Positions 34,600 to 43,444 of a DNA stretch of 58,937 bases are shown piece by piece. The translations under genes were made by a program, and so were the position numbers. Numbering within the stretch: position 1 is the first letter of the stretch; each line of letters opens with the position of its first letter. This DNA comes from Desulfosporosinus sp. HMP52 (GTDB lineage: Bacteria; Bacillota; Desulfitobacteriia; Desulfitobacteriales; Desulfitobacteriaceae): contig NZ_JMGA01000005.1 in the NCBI RefSeq assembly GCF_000765145.1, forward strand, positions 1-58,937. The letters are read 5' to 3'. The notes under the pieces were generated by a model. It had not been told where the DNA came from. It saw nothing but the letters and a program-made list of their open reading frames with translations, and did not search any database.

Positions 34600-35067
34600 T
34601 CAGTGTAAAAGGTAGTACGCAAAACCCACCACAATTGAGGTAGCAATTCCATACACTAATACCGGTCCAGCGACTGTGAACAGTTTAGCCCCAACACCCA
34701 TTACATAACCCTCGCGTCTAAATTCCATGGCAGGCGAGACAATTGAATTTGCAAATCCTGTTACCGGAACGATTGAACCGGCTCCCGCAAACTTACCAAT
34801 TTCATCATAAATCCCTAGACCGGTTAACAAAGCTCCTATAAAAATCATAGTAGCTGTTGCGGCAGTGGAAGCTTCAAGTCGCGCTAACCCAAGAGAGATA
34901 AAAAAGTTAATTATAATTTGCCCTATTGAGCAAATAATTCCCCCTACAATAAAGGCTAGTATTACATTCTTAACAACAGTAGGCTTAGGGGTATACTGTT
35001 CAGTCAGCTTCTGGTATTTCTCCGGGGTTACTGGAATTGCAGGTTTAGGCGAAGATTGATCATCCAT
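34600..35067 (-). CDS. spoVAC: stage V sporulation protein AC
   Basis: Membrane protein of 155 aa with four helices, the mechanosensitive SpoVA channel subunit. ATG at 35067 with AAAGGAGGG upstream. A polar N-terminal segment (1-35) is followed by FIVGGIICSIGQIIINFFI and VPVTGFANSIVSPAMEFRRE. It is the first gene of the cluster; spoVAA and spoVAB are missing, as in many Clostridia. Confidence 0.92.
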   Translation of the reverse strand: MDDQSSPKPAIPVTPEKYQKLTEQYTPKPTVVKNVILAFIVGGIICSIGQIIINFFISLGLARLEASTAATATMIFIGALLTGLGIYDEIGKFAGAGSIVPVTGFANSIVSPAMEFRREGYVMGVGAKLFTVAGPVLVYGIATSIVVGFAYYLLH

Positions 35068-35103
35068 CACAACACCCTCCTTTCTAAACACTCAGATAGG
35101 TTG

Positions 35104-35133
35104 TATTATCTGGCATATAAGTATAAATTATAC
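35104..35133 (-). promoter_or_regulatory. sigma-G-like promoter of spoVAC
   Basis: Minus strand GTATA (35133-35129), 18-nt spacer, GATAATA (35110-35104). This is close to the sigma-G pattern GHATR-N18-CATWHTA. It lies 37 bp before the spoVAC start, where a forespore promoter is expected. Confidence 0.5.
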
Positions 35134-35204
35134 TTTTTGCCAAGCTGATTGAATAAACTTTCTAAATTCGACATAGCCTTACAAGGAATTCCCAAAATCA
35201 AAGC

Positions 35205-35230
35205 AGGAAAATTATGGATTACAGCGAAAT
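35205..35230 (+). promoter_or_regulatory. sigma-H-like promoter of the spoIIA operon
   Basis: AGGAAAA (35205-35211), 12-nt spacer, GCGAAAT (35224-35230), close to the sigma-H pattern RnAGGAwWW-N11/12-RnnGAAT. It lies 33 bp before the spoIIAA start codon. In Bacillus this operon is driven by sigma-H with Spo0A~P. Confidence 0.5.
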
Positions 35231-35262
35231 CTTAAATACTCATATAATTAGGGGGAATGGTC

Positions 35263-35607
35263 TTGAACCTTGAAAAAAAAATAGAACGCCTGACCCTACT
35301 ACTGCGTATAGACGGCGAACTAGACATGCACACTGCTCATACTCTTCGACAAGCCATAGATAATGAAATTGAAAAGCGGGGAATTCGAACGGTCATCCTT
35401 AATCTTCAAGACGTTCAGTTTGTCGATAGTTCTGGTCTAGGGGTCATCTTGGGTAGGTACAAGAAACTACTTCCTTTGGGCGGAAAGTTGAAAATTACAA
35501 ATGTACCCCCCCACATTTATAAAATCATGGAATTATCCGGTTTACCTAAAATCATCAGCTTCTATCAAGACGAAGCACATGCCTATGAGGAAGGAAGGGG
35601 AGCTTAA
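35263..35607 (+). CDS. spoIIAA: anti-anti-sigma-F factor SpoIIAA
   Basis: STAS-domain protein of 114 aa (TTG start at 35263; ATG at 35257 is possible but sits on the GGGGGA ribosome site). Unphosphorylated SpoIIAA removes SpoIIAB from sigma-F in the forespore. The phosphorylated serine lies in VDSSGLGVILGRYKKL at about residues 54-69; FRIDGELD-type opening LRIDGELDMHTAHTLRQAID is present. First gene of spoIIAA-spoIIAB-sigF. Confidence 0.94.
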   Translation: MNLEKKIERLTLLLRIDGELDMHTAHTLRQAIDNEIEKRGIRTVILNLQDVQFVDSSGLGVILGRYKKLLPLGGKLKITNVPPHIYKIMELSGLPKIISFYQDEAHAYEEGRGA

Positions 35608-35608
35608 T

Positions 35609-36046
35609 ATGAAATCTAACCAAATAACCCTTACATTTTCAAGTATCGCTGAAAATGTAAGCATTGCCCGATTACTCATTGCTTCTATAGGAGGGCAATT
35701 AGATCTTTCACTAAACGACATCGAAGAACTCAAGGTAGCTGTTTCGGAAGCTGTTTCCAATGCGATTATTCACGGTTACAAAAGTAACCCCGATAACATT
35801 GTTTATCTCAATCTAGAAATCACAAAAGACAGCTTGATAATTGTAGTAAGAGATAAAGGATGCGGCATTTCAGATGTAGAGCAAGCAATGCAACCCGCTT
35901 TTAGTACGGATCCTGAACGAATGGGCCTGGGCTTTGTCTTCATGCAATCTTTCATGGACGAGCTTCAAGTAGACTCTAAGCTTGAAGTGGGAACAACTGT
36001 AACCATGAAGAAGCACCTCAAGCAAACACCCATCTCCTCTCATTAG
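35609..36046 (+). CDS. spoIIAB: anti-sigma-F factor/serine kinase SpoIIAB
   Basis: GHKL-fold kinase of 145 aa that holds sigma-F inactive and phosphorylates SpoIIAA. N box VAVSEAVSNAIIHGYKSN, G1 box VRDKGCGISDVEQAMQP and G2 region MGLGFVFMQSFMDEL are clear. The ATG at 35609 lies 1 nt after the spoIIAA stop codon, with GGAAGGGGAG ahead, so translation is coupled. A longer frame from 35501 within spoIIAA is not real. Confidence 0.95.
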   Translation: MKSNQITLTFSSIAENVSIARLLIASIGGQLDLSLNDIEELKVAVSEAVSNAIIHGYKSNPDNIVYLNLEITKDSLIIVVRDKGCGISDVEQAMQPAFSTDPERMGLGFVFMQSFMDELQVDSKLEVGTTVTMKKHLKQTPISSH

Positions 36047-36058
36047 GGGGGGCGCATT

Positions 36059-36865
36059 ATGATTCAACGATTATCAGAAATGAATCTCCCCCATTTCCCT
36101 TTGCTCTCAGATAAAGAGATGATGGAATACCTTCATGCCGCTAAAGAAGGTGACGTTGAGGCTCGTGAACGTTTAATCAATTGTAACTTGAAACTAATAT
36201 TTAATTTGGTTCAACGCTTTTCACATCGTGGTTATGAACTGGAAGACCTCTTTCAGATTGGTACAATCGGACTAATTAAAGCCATTGACAAATTCGACTT
36301 TAGTTATGGAGTTAAATTTTCAACCTATGCAGTCCCTATGATTATTGGAGAAATACGACGTTTTCTCAGAGATGATCACCCGGTTAAGGTTCCTCGCTCC
36401 TATAAAGAACTGGTCTATAAAGTAAATCGTGCTCGAGATGAGCTATCTGCCACTTTAGGCAGAGAAGCCACTATTGGGGAAATTGCCAACAGTATTGGAG
36501 TTGAACGAGATGAGATCGTCGCCGCACTCGAGGCTATCCAAAGTCCAACCTCTATCTATGATACCCTCTATCAAGATGACTCTGATCCTATCTACGTTCT
36601 CGATCAACTCTCTGAGGAAAAGGATTTGGATCCCGGTTGGTTCGAGAAGATTGCTCTTAACGAGGTCTTGGACAAGCTTCCAGAAAGAGAAAAGCGCGTC
36701 CTGCTAATGCGTTTTTACGAAGATAAAACTCAGAGTCAAATCGCTAGCCTGCTTAATCTCTCCCAAGTTCAAATCTCGCGGATTGAACGCGCCGCTCTTC
36801 TTCGAATTCGCCAGCTATCTCAAGTCAATGACCGTTCGGACATTGACGGTGATAAATCGGACTAA
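36059..36865 (+). CDS. sigF: RNA polymerase sigma-F
   Basis: Forespore-specific sigma factor, 268 aa. Region 2 is LINCNLKLIFNLVQRFSHRG then EDLFQIGTIGLIKAIDKFDF and FSTYAVPMIIGEIRRFLRDD; region 3 is about 120-180; region 4, with LPEREKRVLLMRFYEDKTQS and SQVQISRIERAALLRIR, binds the -35 box. GGGGGG ribosome site before the ATG. Third gene of the spoIIA operon. There is no clear terminator before the convergent dacF. Confidence 0.96.
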   Translation: MIQRLSEMNLPHFPLLSDKEMMEYLHAAKEGDVEARERLINCNLKLIFNLVQRFSHRGYELEDLFQIGTIGLIKAIDKFDFSYGVKFSTYAVPMIIGEIRRFLRDDHPVKVPRSYKELVYKVNRARDELSATLGREATIGEIANSIGVERDEIVAALEAIQSPTSIYDTLYQDDSDPIYVLDQLSEEKDLDPGWFEKIALNEVLDKLPEREKRVLLMRFYEDKTQSQIASLLNLSQVQISRIERAALLRIRQLSQVNDRSDIDGDKSD

Positions 36866-36886
36866 TCAACTGCCAGTTACTAGCAA

Positions 36887-38035
36887 TTAAAAACCAAATA
36901 CACCTTTCATAGTACGTGTCAACTGATCGACCAACCCTGCTTTAGCAACAGAGCGATCCGCTATTAAGTTGACACTTGCTTGCAGCTGTTCATTTTGATA
37001 AAGGAGAACCTCCCCTAATTTTTGTCCTTTTTCAATAGGTGCACTTATTTCTGGGTTAAGCTTTGTCTCGACCCAGAAATTTTTGTCTTTTCCTTTTTCA
37101 ACCGTTGCTCCCAAGGCTTTCTCCGTGATAGCAACAGCCTCATTTTCAACCCCTTTACTCACCTTAACCACACCTTGCTTTTCTTCAGCGGGTGCGAACT
37201 GTTTAAATTCGTATTTAGCAAACCCATAGTTATAGATTTTCATAGATTCTGCAAAATGTCCTCTGACTTGAGGTACGCCCATAACCACACATATTAACCT
37301 GAGTCCATTTCTCTCAACCGTTGAAGCAAGGCAATACTTAGCTTCATTAGTCCAACCAGTTTTTAGCCCATCAGCTCCGGGGTACCACCATAATAACTTG
37401 TTTGTATTCCAAAGTTTGAATTTGCCCTCGCGCAAGTCATATTCTTTGATACTAGTCAGTTTACGAATAAGGGGGTATTTTAGAGCTTCCTTAGATATGG
37501 TTGCTAAGTCATATGCGCTTGTATAATGCCCTTCAGCCGGCAGCCCATAAGCATTCGCAAAATGGGTATTTTTCAGTCCTAATTCTTGTGCCTTGCGATT
37601 CATTTCTTCTACAAAGGCTTCATGGGTACCGCTGACGTGTTCAGCAACTGCAACACACCCATCGTTAGCTGACCCGACTGCTATGGCAATTAACATTTGC
37701 TCTAAGGAGAATGTTTCACCGGGCTCAAGATAAATCTGTGAACCCCCAAGTTTACAGGCATTTTCACTCGCTGTTACTGTGTCTGTCAGTTTGACTTTTT
37801 CTTGAGCTACTGCGTCAGCTGCTACCAACAAGGTCATAATCTTCGTAACACTGGCAGGTGGTAACTCTTTATGAGATTCTTTTTCATACAGTATTCGACC
37901 AGAAGCTGCGTCCATTAAAATGGCGCTTGTCGCTTCAGTCTCGATCTCAACGCCTAAGACCGGCTGCACCTTCATAAGACCTATGTTCCCAAGGGCAATT
38001 ACCATAGCAAAAACTATTGATATAATTTTACGCAT
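36887..38035 (-). CDS. dacF: D-alanyl-D-alanine carboxypeptidase DacF
   Basis: Penicillin-binding protein of 382 aa, class S11, forespore cell-wall enzyme. Start ATG 38035 with GGGGGG upstream. A signal peptide (IISIVFAMVIALGNIGLM) precedes the SxxK motif in PPASVTKIMTLLVAADAV, the SxN motif SANDGCVAVAEH and KTG in GLKTGWTNEAKYCLAS. A C-terminal beta domain follows (about 270-355). In Bacillus dacF is upstream of spoIIA; here it lies on the opposite strand, converging with sigF. Confidence 0.93.
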   Translation of the reverse strand: MRKIISIVFAMVIALGNIGLMKVQPVLGVEIETEATSAILMDAASGRILYEKESHKELPPASVTKIMTLLVAADAVAQEKVKLTDTVTASENACKLGGSQIYLEPGETFSLEQMLIAIAVGSANDGCVAVAEHVSGTHEAFVEEMNRKAQELGLKNTHFANAYGLPAEGHYTSAYDLATISKEALKYPLIRKLTSIKEYDLREGKFKLWNTNKLLWWYPGADGLKTGWTNEAKYCLASTVERNGLRLICVVMGVPQVRGHFAESMKIYNYGFAKYEFKQFAPAEEKQGVVKVSKGVENEAVAITEKALGATVEKGKDKNFWVETKLNPEISAPIEKGQKLGEVLLYQNEQLQASVNLIADRSVAKAGLVDQLTRTMKGVFGF

Positions 38036-38070
38036 CCTTTTGTCCCCCCTCATGAAATTTAGTGTGAATT

Positions 38071-38080
38071 TATTATTCCC
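38071..38080 (-). promoter_or_regulatory. sigma-F-like -10 box of dacF
   Basis: Minus strand GGGAATAATA fits the sigma-F -10 pattern GGNRANAHTW. A -35 match (CAATA 14 nt away) is poor. It lies about 36 bp before the dacF start. Weak but sensible, since dacF is a sigma-F gene elsewhere. Confidence 0.35.
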
Positions 38081-38120
38081 GAAAACTTAAATTATATTGA
38101 ATCCCACCGATAAATAGAAA

Positions 38121-38160
38121 AAAAGCATTTGTTAACTACATTAGCTAACAAATGCTTTTT
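38121..38160. terminator. terminator after the CoA-binding-like gene
   Basis: Stem AAAAGCATTTGTTA/TAACAAATGCTTTT with A and T runs on the outer sides, so it can work in both directions. It lies just past the 38167 stop codon on the minus strand and before the dacF promoter. Confidence 0.85.
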
Positions 38161-38166
38161 TCTTGT

Positions 38167-38661
38167 TTACTTGCCATACCGTTTCAAGGGTACTTTGGCA
38201 TCTCTCAGTCCATGCCAGTAACAGGGACTAAAGTAGCGCAGACTTATTTTTGAGGGGTAAATTCTATGTCGAAGCACGCACCCTCGAATAACCTCAAGTC
38301 CGGCCCTGTCACATTCTTCTTGAAGTTCTTTAGACCAGGTTTGTTCCTGAAACCAAATTTTACCGCACCCTGCAGCTACAGCATCCGAGACTAAGGATGT
38401 AAGCTTTTCAGGGAGTAAGCATGGTATAATCACTGTTACTTTATCCGTCAGCTCAGTTAAGGTGGAGTAGACTTTACTTCCATCTAAACGCCCTAAACCC
38501 TCGGCAACAGGATATACCGTACATCTAAATTCCTTTAAGGCCTGCCAAACCTTCCAGGCATGTTTATGTGTCTTGAATTTCTCAATATCTCCTAAAACAG
38601 CAAATGTATCCTGAGTCGATAACCCATCAGCTAAAGGGTAAATCTTCTTTTCCCGCGCCAT
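38167..38661 (-). CDS. CoA-binding domain (YccU-type) protein
   Basis: Rossmann-like CoA-binding protein of 164 aa. KFKTHKHAWKVWQALKEFRC, TVYPVAEGLGRLDGSKVYST and AAGCGKIWFQEQTWSKELQE are the family core (compare small CoA-binding_2 proteins such as YccU). The catalytic or regulatory role is unknown. A conserved Cys lies in VIRGCVLRHRIYP, in the usual position for the family. It is alone between the dacF region and pdp, separated from dacF by a terminator. Confidence 0.75.
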   Translation of the reverse strand: MAREKKIYPLADGLSTQDTFAVLGDIEKFKTHKHAWKVWQALKEFRCTVYPVAEGLGRLDGSKVYSTLTELTDKVTVIIPCLLPEKLTSLVSDAVAAGCGKIWFQEQTWSKELQEECDRAGLEVIRGCVLRHRIYPSKISLRYFSPCYWHGLRDAKVPLKRYGK

Positions 38662-38730
38662 GAAAAAATCCTCCTCCCAGTTGCACCTATACTATGCATA
38701 CGTAGAGAGGAGAATATTATGAGTATATGG

Positions 38731-40032
38731 CTATTGTATTACTTCATCAATTAAAGAAGGAAGTTCAGATCCTTCACTACTTACTGAAACTAATTCTTTA
38801 GCCAAAAGAATTCCTTCCGCTAACTTCTCTTTATCACTTCCATAAAGCTCTAAAATTGGTTCTCCAGCTTCAACCCACTCTCCTGCCTTTTTGACAAGCA
38901 TAACTCCTGTTCCCAAATCAATAGGGCTTTCTTTAGTAACTCTACCTGCACCGAGAGTCATAGCTAAGATCCCTATTTTATGGGCGTCGAAGGGCTGGAC
39001 ATATCCTGATTCAGAGGCTAGGATTGGCAAGTTCCACGGAGCAATTTTAAGGCGTCGGGAAGCTACCGCTTCGGCGTCTCCTCCCTGCTCTGAAACAAAG
39101 GCCAGGAATTTTTTCCACGCTGCCCCAGTTTCAATACTATGACGCAAGCATTTTTTCCCTTCCCCCACATTAGCTACTGAGTCGCCGGCTACCAACATCC
39201 AAGCCCCTAATTCGAAGCACACATCCATTAAATCCTTTGGCCCCTTCCCCTGCAGAGCATCTGCTACTTCAAGGACTTCCAGGCTGTTACCTACTGCACG
39301 ACCAAGAGGTTGGCTCATATTACTCAAGACAGCAATCGTCTGACGTCCCAGGGCCTTTCCGATATCCACCATGGTTCTGGCTAATTTTCGTGCATCCTCA
39401 ACCGTTTTCATAAAGGCCCCAGACCCATACTTAACGTCTAAGACAATTCCTTGAGCACCGGCGGCAATTTTCTTACTCATCACCGAAGAGGCAATAAGGG
39501 GAATAGAGCTAACAGTTCCGGTTACATCCCGCAGAGCATAAAGCATCTTGTCAGCGGGAACAAGATTCCCTGTTTGAGAGATTACGGCTAGGCCGATTTT
39601 CTTAACTTGGGCTAAAAATTGATCTTGCTCAAGCTCAACAAGAAATCCGGGTATTGAACTCAACTTATCGATGGTTCCACCAGTATGTCCAAGTCCTCTT
39701 CCGGACATTTTAGCCACAGGGACACCACAGGCTGCAACCATTGGCCCGAGGAGCAAGGTGGTTTTATCGCCAACCCCGCCGGTACTATGCTTATCAACAA
39801 ATCTTCCCCCTAAAGCAGAAAGATCCAGCTTATCTCCGCTATTAGCCATCGAAAGAGTCAGTTCCGCAGTTTCTTCCAGGGACATCCCTCTAAAAAACAC
39901 CGCCATTGCCCACGCAGACATTTGATAATCAGGAATGTCTCCTTTCACATACCCATTAATGATAAAGCGAATTTCTTGCTTAGTAAGGGGTTCCCCATCT
40001 CTTTTCTTTTCAATAAGATCTACCATTCGCAT
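38731..40032 (-). CDS. pdp: pyrimidine-nucleoside phosphorylase
   Basis: 433 aa, splits thymidine, deoxyuridine and uridine with phosphate. The signature SGRGLGHTGGTIDKLSSIPG lies at about residues 108-127, after KHSTGGVGDKTTLLLGPMVA. VSQTGNLVPADKMLYALRDVT and SSVMSKKIAAGAQGIVLDVK follow. Normal length. It closes the deoB-punA-pdp salvage operon (40 bp after punA). Confidence 0.95.
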   Translation of the reverse strand: MRMVDLIEKKRDGEPLTKQEIRFIINGYVKGDIPDYQMSAWAMAVFFRGMSLEETAELTLSMANSGDKLDLSALGGRFVDKHSTGGVGDKTTLLLGPMVAACGVPVAKMSGRGLGHTGGTIDKLSSIPGFLVELEQDQFLAQVKKIGLAVISQTGNLVPADKMLYALRDVTGTVSSIPLIASSVMSKKIAAGAQGIVLDVKYGSGAFMKTVEDARKLARTMVDIGKALGRQTIAVLSNMSQPLGRAVGNSLEVLEVADALQGKGPKDLMDVCFELGAWMLVAGDSVANVGEGKKCLRHSIETGAAWKKFLAFVSEQGGDAEAVASRRLKIAPWNLPILASESGYVQPFDAHKIGILAMTLGAGRVTKESPIDLGTGVMLVKKAGEWVEAGEPILELYGSDKEKLAEGILLAKELVSVSSEGSELPSLIDEVIQ

Positions 40033-40072
40033 ATGAAATCACTCTTTCTAACCATAACTGTTAATTTACTTT

Positions 40073-40903
40073 TTACAGCACTCTCAGGAGCCCCTGGACA
40101 AAATCAACAAACTTTTTCTCAACTCGTTCGGCAGTTTCCATAACTTCGGCATGACTCAATTTTTGAGGTAAAATCCCTGCCGCCATATTCGTTACACACG
40201 AAATCCCTAAAACTTTCATTCCGCCATGATTGGCAACAATAACTTCGGGAACTGTACTCATGCCGACCATATCAGCACCACTCACTCTCAAATGACGAAT
40301 CTCGGCAGGGGTTTCATAGCTGGGCCCGCTCATTGCCGCATATACCCCTTCGTGAGGCTGAATACCATATTCCTGCATAATCGATAAGGCTCTTTTACGC
40401 CACTCGGAATTATAGGCATCACTAAGGTCTGGAAAGCGCGGCCCTAAATTCGATAGATTCGAACCACGTAAAGGATTATCTCCCAACATGTTGAGATGAT
40501 CTTTAATAATGATCAGATCCCCTGGTCTGAATTCCTGATTAATACCACCTGCAGCATTAGTAACAATCAGTCCGGTTACTCCTAAAACTTGCATTGCTCG
40601 AACCGGAAAGGTTACTTCTTGCATAGTGTAACCTTCGTAATAATGAAAGCGCCCTTGCATTATCACGACTTCCCGTTCTTCAACCTTGCCAAAAACTAAT
40701 TGCCCGGCATGCCCCTCTACTGTCGAAACAGGAAAATGGGGAATATCTTTATAGCTGATTGTAACTTTATCTTTAACCAGATCTGCAAAAGCTCCTAATC
40801 CCGAGCCTAAAATAATTCCAAGCTCAGGTTTTGAGGAAACTCTATCTGCAATATATTTACGCACTTCGTCTAATTTTGAATTATATTCCTGCTCGGAAAT
40901 CAT
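40073..40903 (-). CDS. punA: purine-nucleoside phosphorylase
   Basis: 276 aa, trimeric PNP: converts purine (deoxy)ribonucleosides and phosphate to base and sugar-1-phosphate. LGIILGSGLGAFADLV (phosphate loop), VMQGRFHYYEGYTMQEVTFP, LIVTNAAGGINQEFRPGDL and ADMVGMSTVPEVIVANHGG are all present. Four bp separate its start from the deoB stop, so they are co-transcribed. Confidence 0.95.
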   Translation of the reverse strand: MISEQEYNSKLDEVRKYIADRVSSKPELGIILGSGLGAFADLVKDKVTISYKDIPHFPVSTVEGHAGQLVFGKVEEREVVIMQGRFHYYEGYTMQEVTFPVRAMQVLGVTGLIVTNAAGGINQEFRPGDLIIIKDHLNMLGDNPLRGSNLSNLGPRFPDLSDAYNSEWRKRALSIMQEYGIQPHEGVYAAMSGPSYETPAEIRHLRVSGADMVGMSTVPEVIVANHGGMKVLGISCVTNMAAGILPQKLSHAEVMETAERVEKKFVDFVQGLLRVL

Positions 40904-40907
40904 TGAA

Positions 40908-42089
40908 TCATCCTCCTATATTACCTATTTCTTCATAAAAACTTTTTCCATTGAGCAACAGTTCAGTATTTAAGAATTCTGTAACGGTGGCTCCTAGATC
41001 TGCGAAAGTCGACCTCACACCGAGATTTACTCCTCTAGACAAATTTGGCCCCCAAACTAAGAGCGGTACATATTCCCTTGTGTGATCCGATCCAGGGTGG
41101 GTTGGATCACACCCATGATCAGCTGTAATAACCAGCATATCCTCTGAACGCATTTTCTGAAATATTTCGGGCAAACGTTCATCAAATTCCTCTAAGGCTT
41201 TGGCATATCCCTCAATATCATTGCGGTGTCCATATAACATGTCAAAGTCAACAAGATTAGCCATAATTAGGCCATTCTCTGCCTTGGACATAAACTCTAA
41301 AGTTTTATTGACACTATCCATATTTCCTTTGCTGAGTACAGAATTCGTAACACCCCGACCAGCATAAATATCCTTGATCTTTCCTACCGTAGAGACTTCT
41401 AACCCACGTTCCTTGATATATTCCAACAATATCTTATGGGGAGGTTCAAGGGCAAAATCATGCCGATTTGTGGTTCGATAAAAGTTTCCGGGTTTACCCA
41501 AAAACGGTCGCGCTATAACACGTCCTACTTGTAATTCATCGGTTAGCATATCCCTGGCGATCTGACAAATGCGCATTAACTCCGGTAAAGGAATAATTTC
41601 CTCGTGGGCAGCCACTTGAAAAACCGAGTCTGCTGAGGTATAGACAATGGGTCTTCCTGTCCGAACATGCTCTTCCCCAAGGCGCTGAATAATTTCTGTT
41701 CCTGAGGCAACTTCATTCCCCATCACATTTCTCCCGATAGCTTTCTCATAGCTGTCGATAAACTCTTTAGGGAAACCTTTGGGGAAGGTCGGAAGGGCTC
41801 TCTCCAAAATCACCCCTGCCATCTCCCAATGCCCAGTTGTTGTATCCTTACCTAAGGATTGTTCCGCCATTTTTCCATAGTTTCCCAAAGGACTAGGGTT
41901 AGCCGGCACCCCTGTGATGGAATTAATATTCCCGAGACCAAGTTTTTGGAGATTAGGCAGATTAAGTCCCCCGCGCTGACGAGCAATATTACCCAGGGTA
42001 TAGCTTCCCACATCACCATAGTTCGCTGCATCAGGCATTTCTCCAATTCCCACACTGTCTAAAACAATTATTATTACTCTCCGAGACAT
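40908..42089 (-). CDS. deoB: phosphopentomutase
   Basis: 393 aa, alkaline-phosphatase superfamily; interconverts (deoxy)ribose 1- and 5-phosphate. Metal and catalytic motifs: [34 protein letters not shown] (phosphorylated Thr), and [20 protein letters not shown]. Seven bp after xerD. With punA and pdp it forms a nucleoside salvage unit, in the same order as Bacillus drm-pupG. Confidence 0.95.
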   Translation of the reverse strand: MSRRVIIIVLDSVGIGEMPDAANYGDVGSYTLGNIARQRGGLNLPNLQKLGLGNINSITGVPANPSPLGNYGKMAEQSLGKDTTTGHWEMAGVILERALPTFPKGFPKEFIDSYEKAIGRNVMGNEVASGTEIIQRLGEEHVRTGRPIVYTSADSVFQVAAHEEIIPLPELMRICQIARDMLTDELQVGRVIARPFLGKPGNFYRTTNRHDFALEPPHKILLEYIKERGLEVSTVGKIKDIYAGRGVTNSVLSKGNMDSVNKTLEFMSKAENGLIMANLVDFDMLYGHRNDIEGYAKALEEFDERLPEIFQKMRSEDMLVITADHGCDPTHPGSDHTREYVPLLVWGPNLSRGVNLGVRSTFADLGATVTEFLNTELLLNGKSFYEEIGNIGG

Positions 42090-42096
42090 GCCCTCT

Positions 42097-43005
42097 TCAC
42101 TCCTTAAGCTTAAAATCCGCTCGTGGATGAGCTTTTTGAAAAACGTCTAACAAGCGCCGTCTTGTCAAATGGGTATAGATTTGGGTAGTCGCAATGTCCG
42201 CATGACCTAGCATTTCTTGCACCGAGCGCAGATCAGCTCCGTGATCCAGAAGATGAGTTGCAAAACTATGCCGAAACATATGAGGGGAAATTGATTGCTC
42301 AAGATTATGCTCTTTTCCCCATCTTTTTAGAATATAAACCACTCCTTGTCGCGTTAAGGCTCGACCATGAGCGTTCAAAAACAGAATATCGGTAGTTTTT
42401 TTTCCACACAAACGTTTTCGAGATCCACTTAAGTAACGCTCCAATACTTGGATAGCCTGTTCGCCTAAAGGTACAATCCGCTCCTTATTTCCTTTACCAA
42501 TACAACGTACATAGCCAACATCCAAGGAAACATCTGACAAATGTAATCCAATCAATTCTGAGACTCGAAGTCCGCAGCTATAGAGAACCTCTAAGAGGGC
42601 CAGATTCCGGAGTGAAAGATCCGACTCCTCTTCTGATTTTAGTAGTTTGTCCAACGTCACTTCTGACAACACCTTTGGTAGTTGTTGATTTAACTTTGGC
42701 GTTACTAAATAGGTCGTTGGATTATCCTGGCGTAGCCCTTCGTCTAGTAGAAAAGCAAAAAATCCTCGTATAGTTGCATTACAACGTGCAATAGTTCGAG
42801 GTGATTTTCCATTTTCTTTACATAGTAACAGAAATAAGAATAAGTCATTTCCCTCACATGCCAGAAGGTCTGTTCCCCGTTCCTTTAGATAAATCCTTAG
42901 CTGGCGCAAATCACGTTCATACGCCTGCCTTGTGTTCTCCGAAAGCCCTCGCTCAACCTGAAGATATGTTAAGAACTTTTTTAATAGCTTCTCTTCGGAG
43001 GTCAC
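42097..43005 (-). CDS. xerD: tyrosine recombinase XerD
   Basis: Chromosome-dimer-resolution recombinase, 302 aa. N-terminal SAM-like core domain (1-90) and catalytic domain with R in [21 protein letters not shown] in [15 protein letters not shown], HxxR in [19 protein letters not shown] in [12 protein letters not shown] and the nucleophile in [15 protein letters not shown]. Length and context (next to deoB and a YqzK-like gene) match the chromosomal XerD of Firmicutes, not a phage integrase. Confidence 0.95.
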   Translation of the reverse strand: MTSEEKLLKKFLTYLQVERGLSENTRQAYERDLRQLRIYLKERGTDLLACEGNDLFLFLLLCKENGKSPRTIARCNATIRGFFAFLLDEGLRQDNPTTYLVTPKLNQQLPKVLSEVTLDKLLKSEEESDLSLRNLALLEVLYSCGLRVSELIGLHLSDVSLDVGYVRCIGKGNKERIVPLGEQAIQVLERYLSGSRKRLCGKKTTDILFLNAHGRALTRQGVVYILKRWGKEHNLEQSISPHMFRHSFATHLLDHGADLRSVQEMLGHADIATTQIYTHLTRRRLLDVFQKAHPRADFKLKE

Positions 43006-43072
43006 TTATTATCCCCCCTTTCTTACATTGTTCTACACAGGCAGGGGATTTTCCTTGTTCTTAGGGATTCTA

Positions 43073-43273
43073 TCAAACATGTAACTCTCTGGAAAGAATT
43101 ATTTCTACCCTTAAAGGATTTCCGTGTGGATTCTGATCGTTATGTAACAGAGTAGACATTAAGCTATTGCACACTGCGACTAGCTTGGGCAGCAGCACCG
43201 CAAGTAAAATTAAAAGCAAAAAAACTCTTCCGATATATAGAAAAAAATCCAACCAGTGTCTTGTTGGTAGCAT
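43073..43273 (-). CDS. small membrane protein, YqzK/DUF4227-like
   Basis: 66 aa from the ATG at 43273 (GGGGGGAG four nt upstream; a GTG directly before is too close). One strong helix, FFLYIGRVFLLLILLAVLLP, followed by a polar tail. The gene sits directly upstream of xerD, the position of yqzK (DUF4227) in Bacillus, and size and topology agree. Family membership is inferred mainly from context. Confidence 0.6.
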   Translation of the reverse strand: MLPTRHWLDFFLYIGRVFLLLILLAVLLPKLVAVCNSLMSTLLHNDQNPHGNPLRVEIILSRELHV

Positions 43274-43360
43274 CACGCTCCCCCCTATCTCTAAAACCTA
43301 TGCGCTTCCGGATTGTCCTTATCCTAAAAAAAGAAGGACCGCAAATTAATTCGGTCCAAA

Positions 43361-43398
43361 TAAAAATCGAGTGAAGCTCCGTTACGGATTCCACTCGA
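43361..43398 (-). terminator. terminator of ald
   Basis: Stem TCGAGTG/CACTCGA, extended by a GAATCCGTAACGGAGC inner arm, followed on the minus strand by TTTTTA. A second small hairpin (GGACCG/CGGTCC) lies just beyond. Confidence 0.75.
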
Positions 43399-43444
43399 CA
43401 AATAATAATCTAACTTTTTAGCTATTATTCTATTGATCTATCAA

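Noticed and set aside
42097-43005. Prophage or integrative-element integrase
   Set aside because: XerD context, length and surrounding housekeeping genes fit the chromosomal recombinase; no phage genes or attachment repeats nearby.
43073-43394. Overlapping frames of 60-76 codons around the YqzK-like gene
   Set aside because: They run through the ald terminator and lack ribosome sites; only the membrane-helix frame is gene-like.
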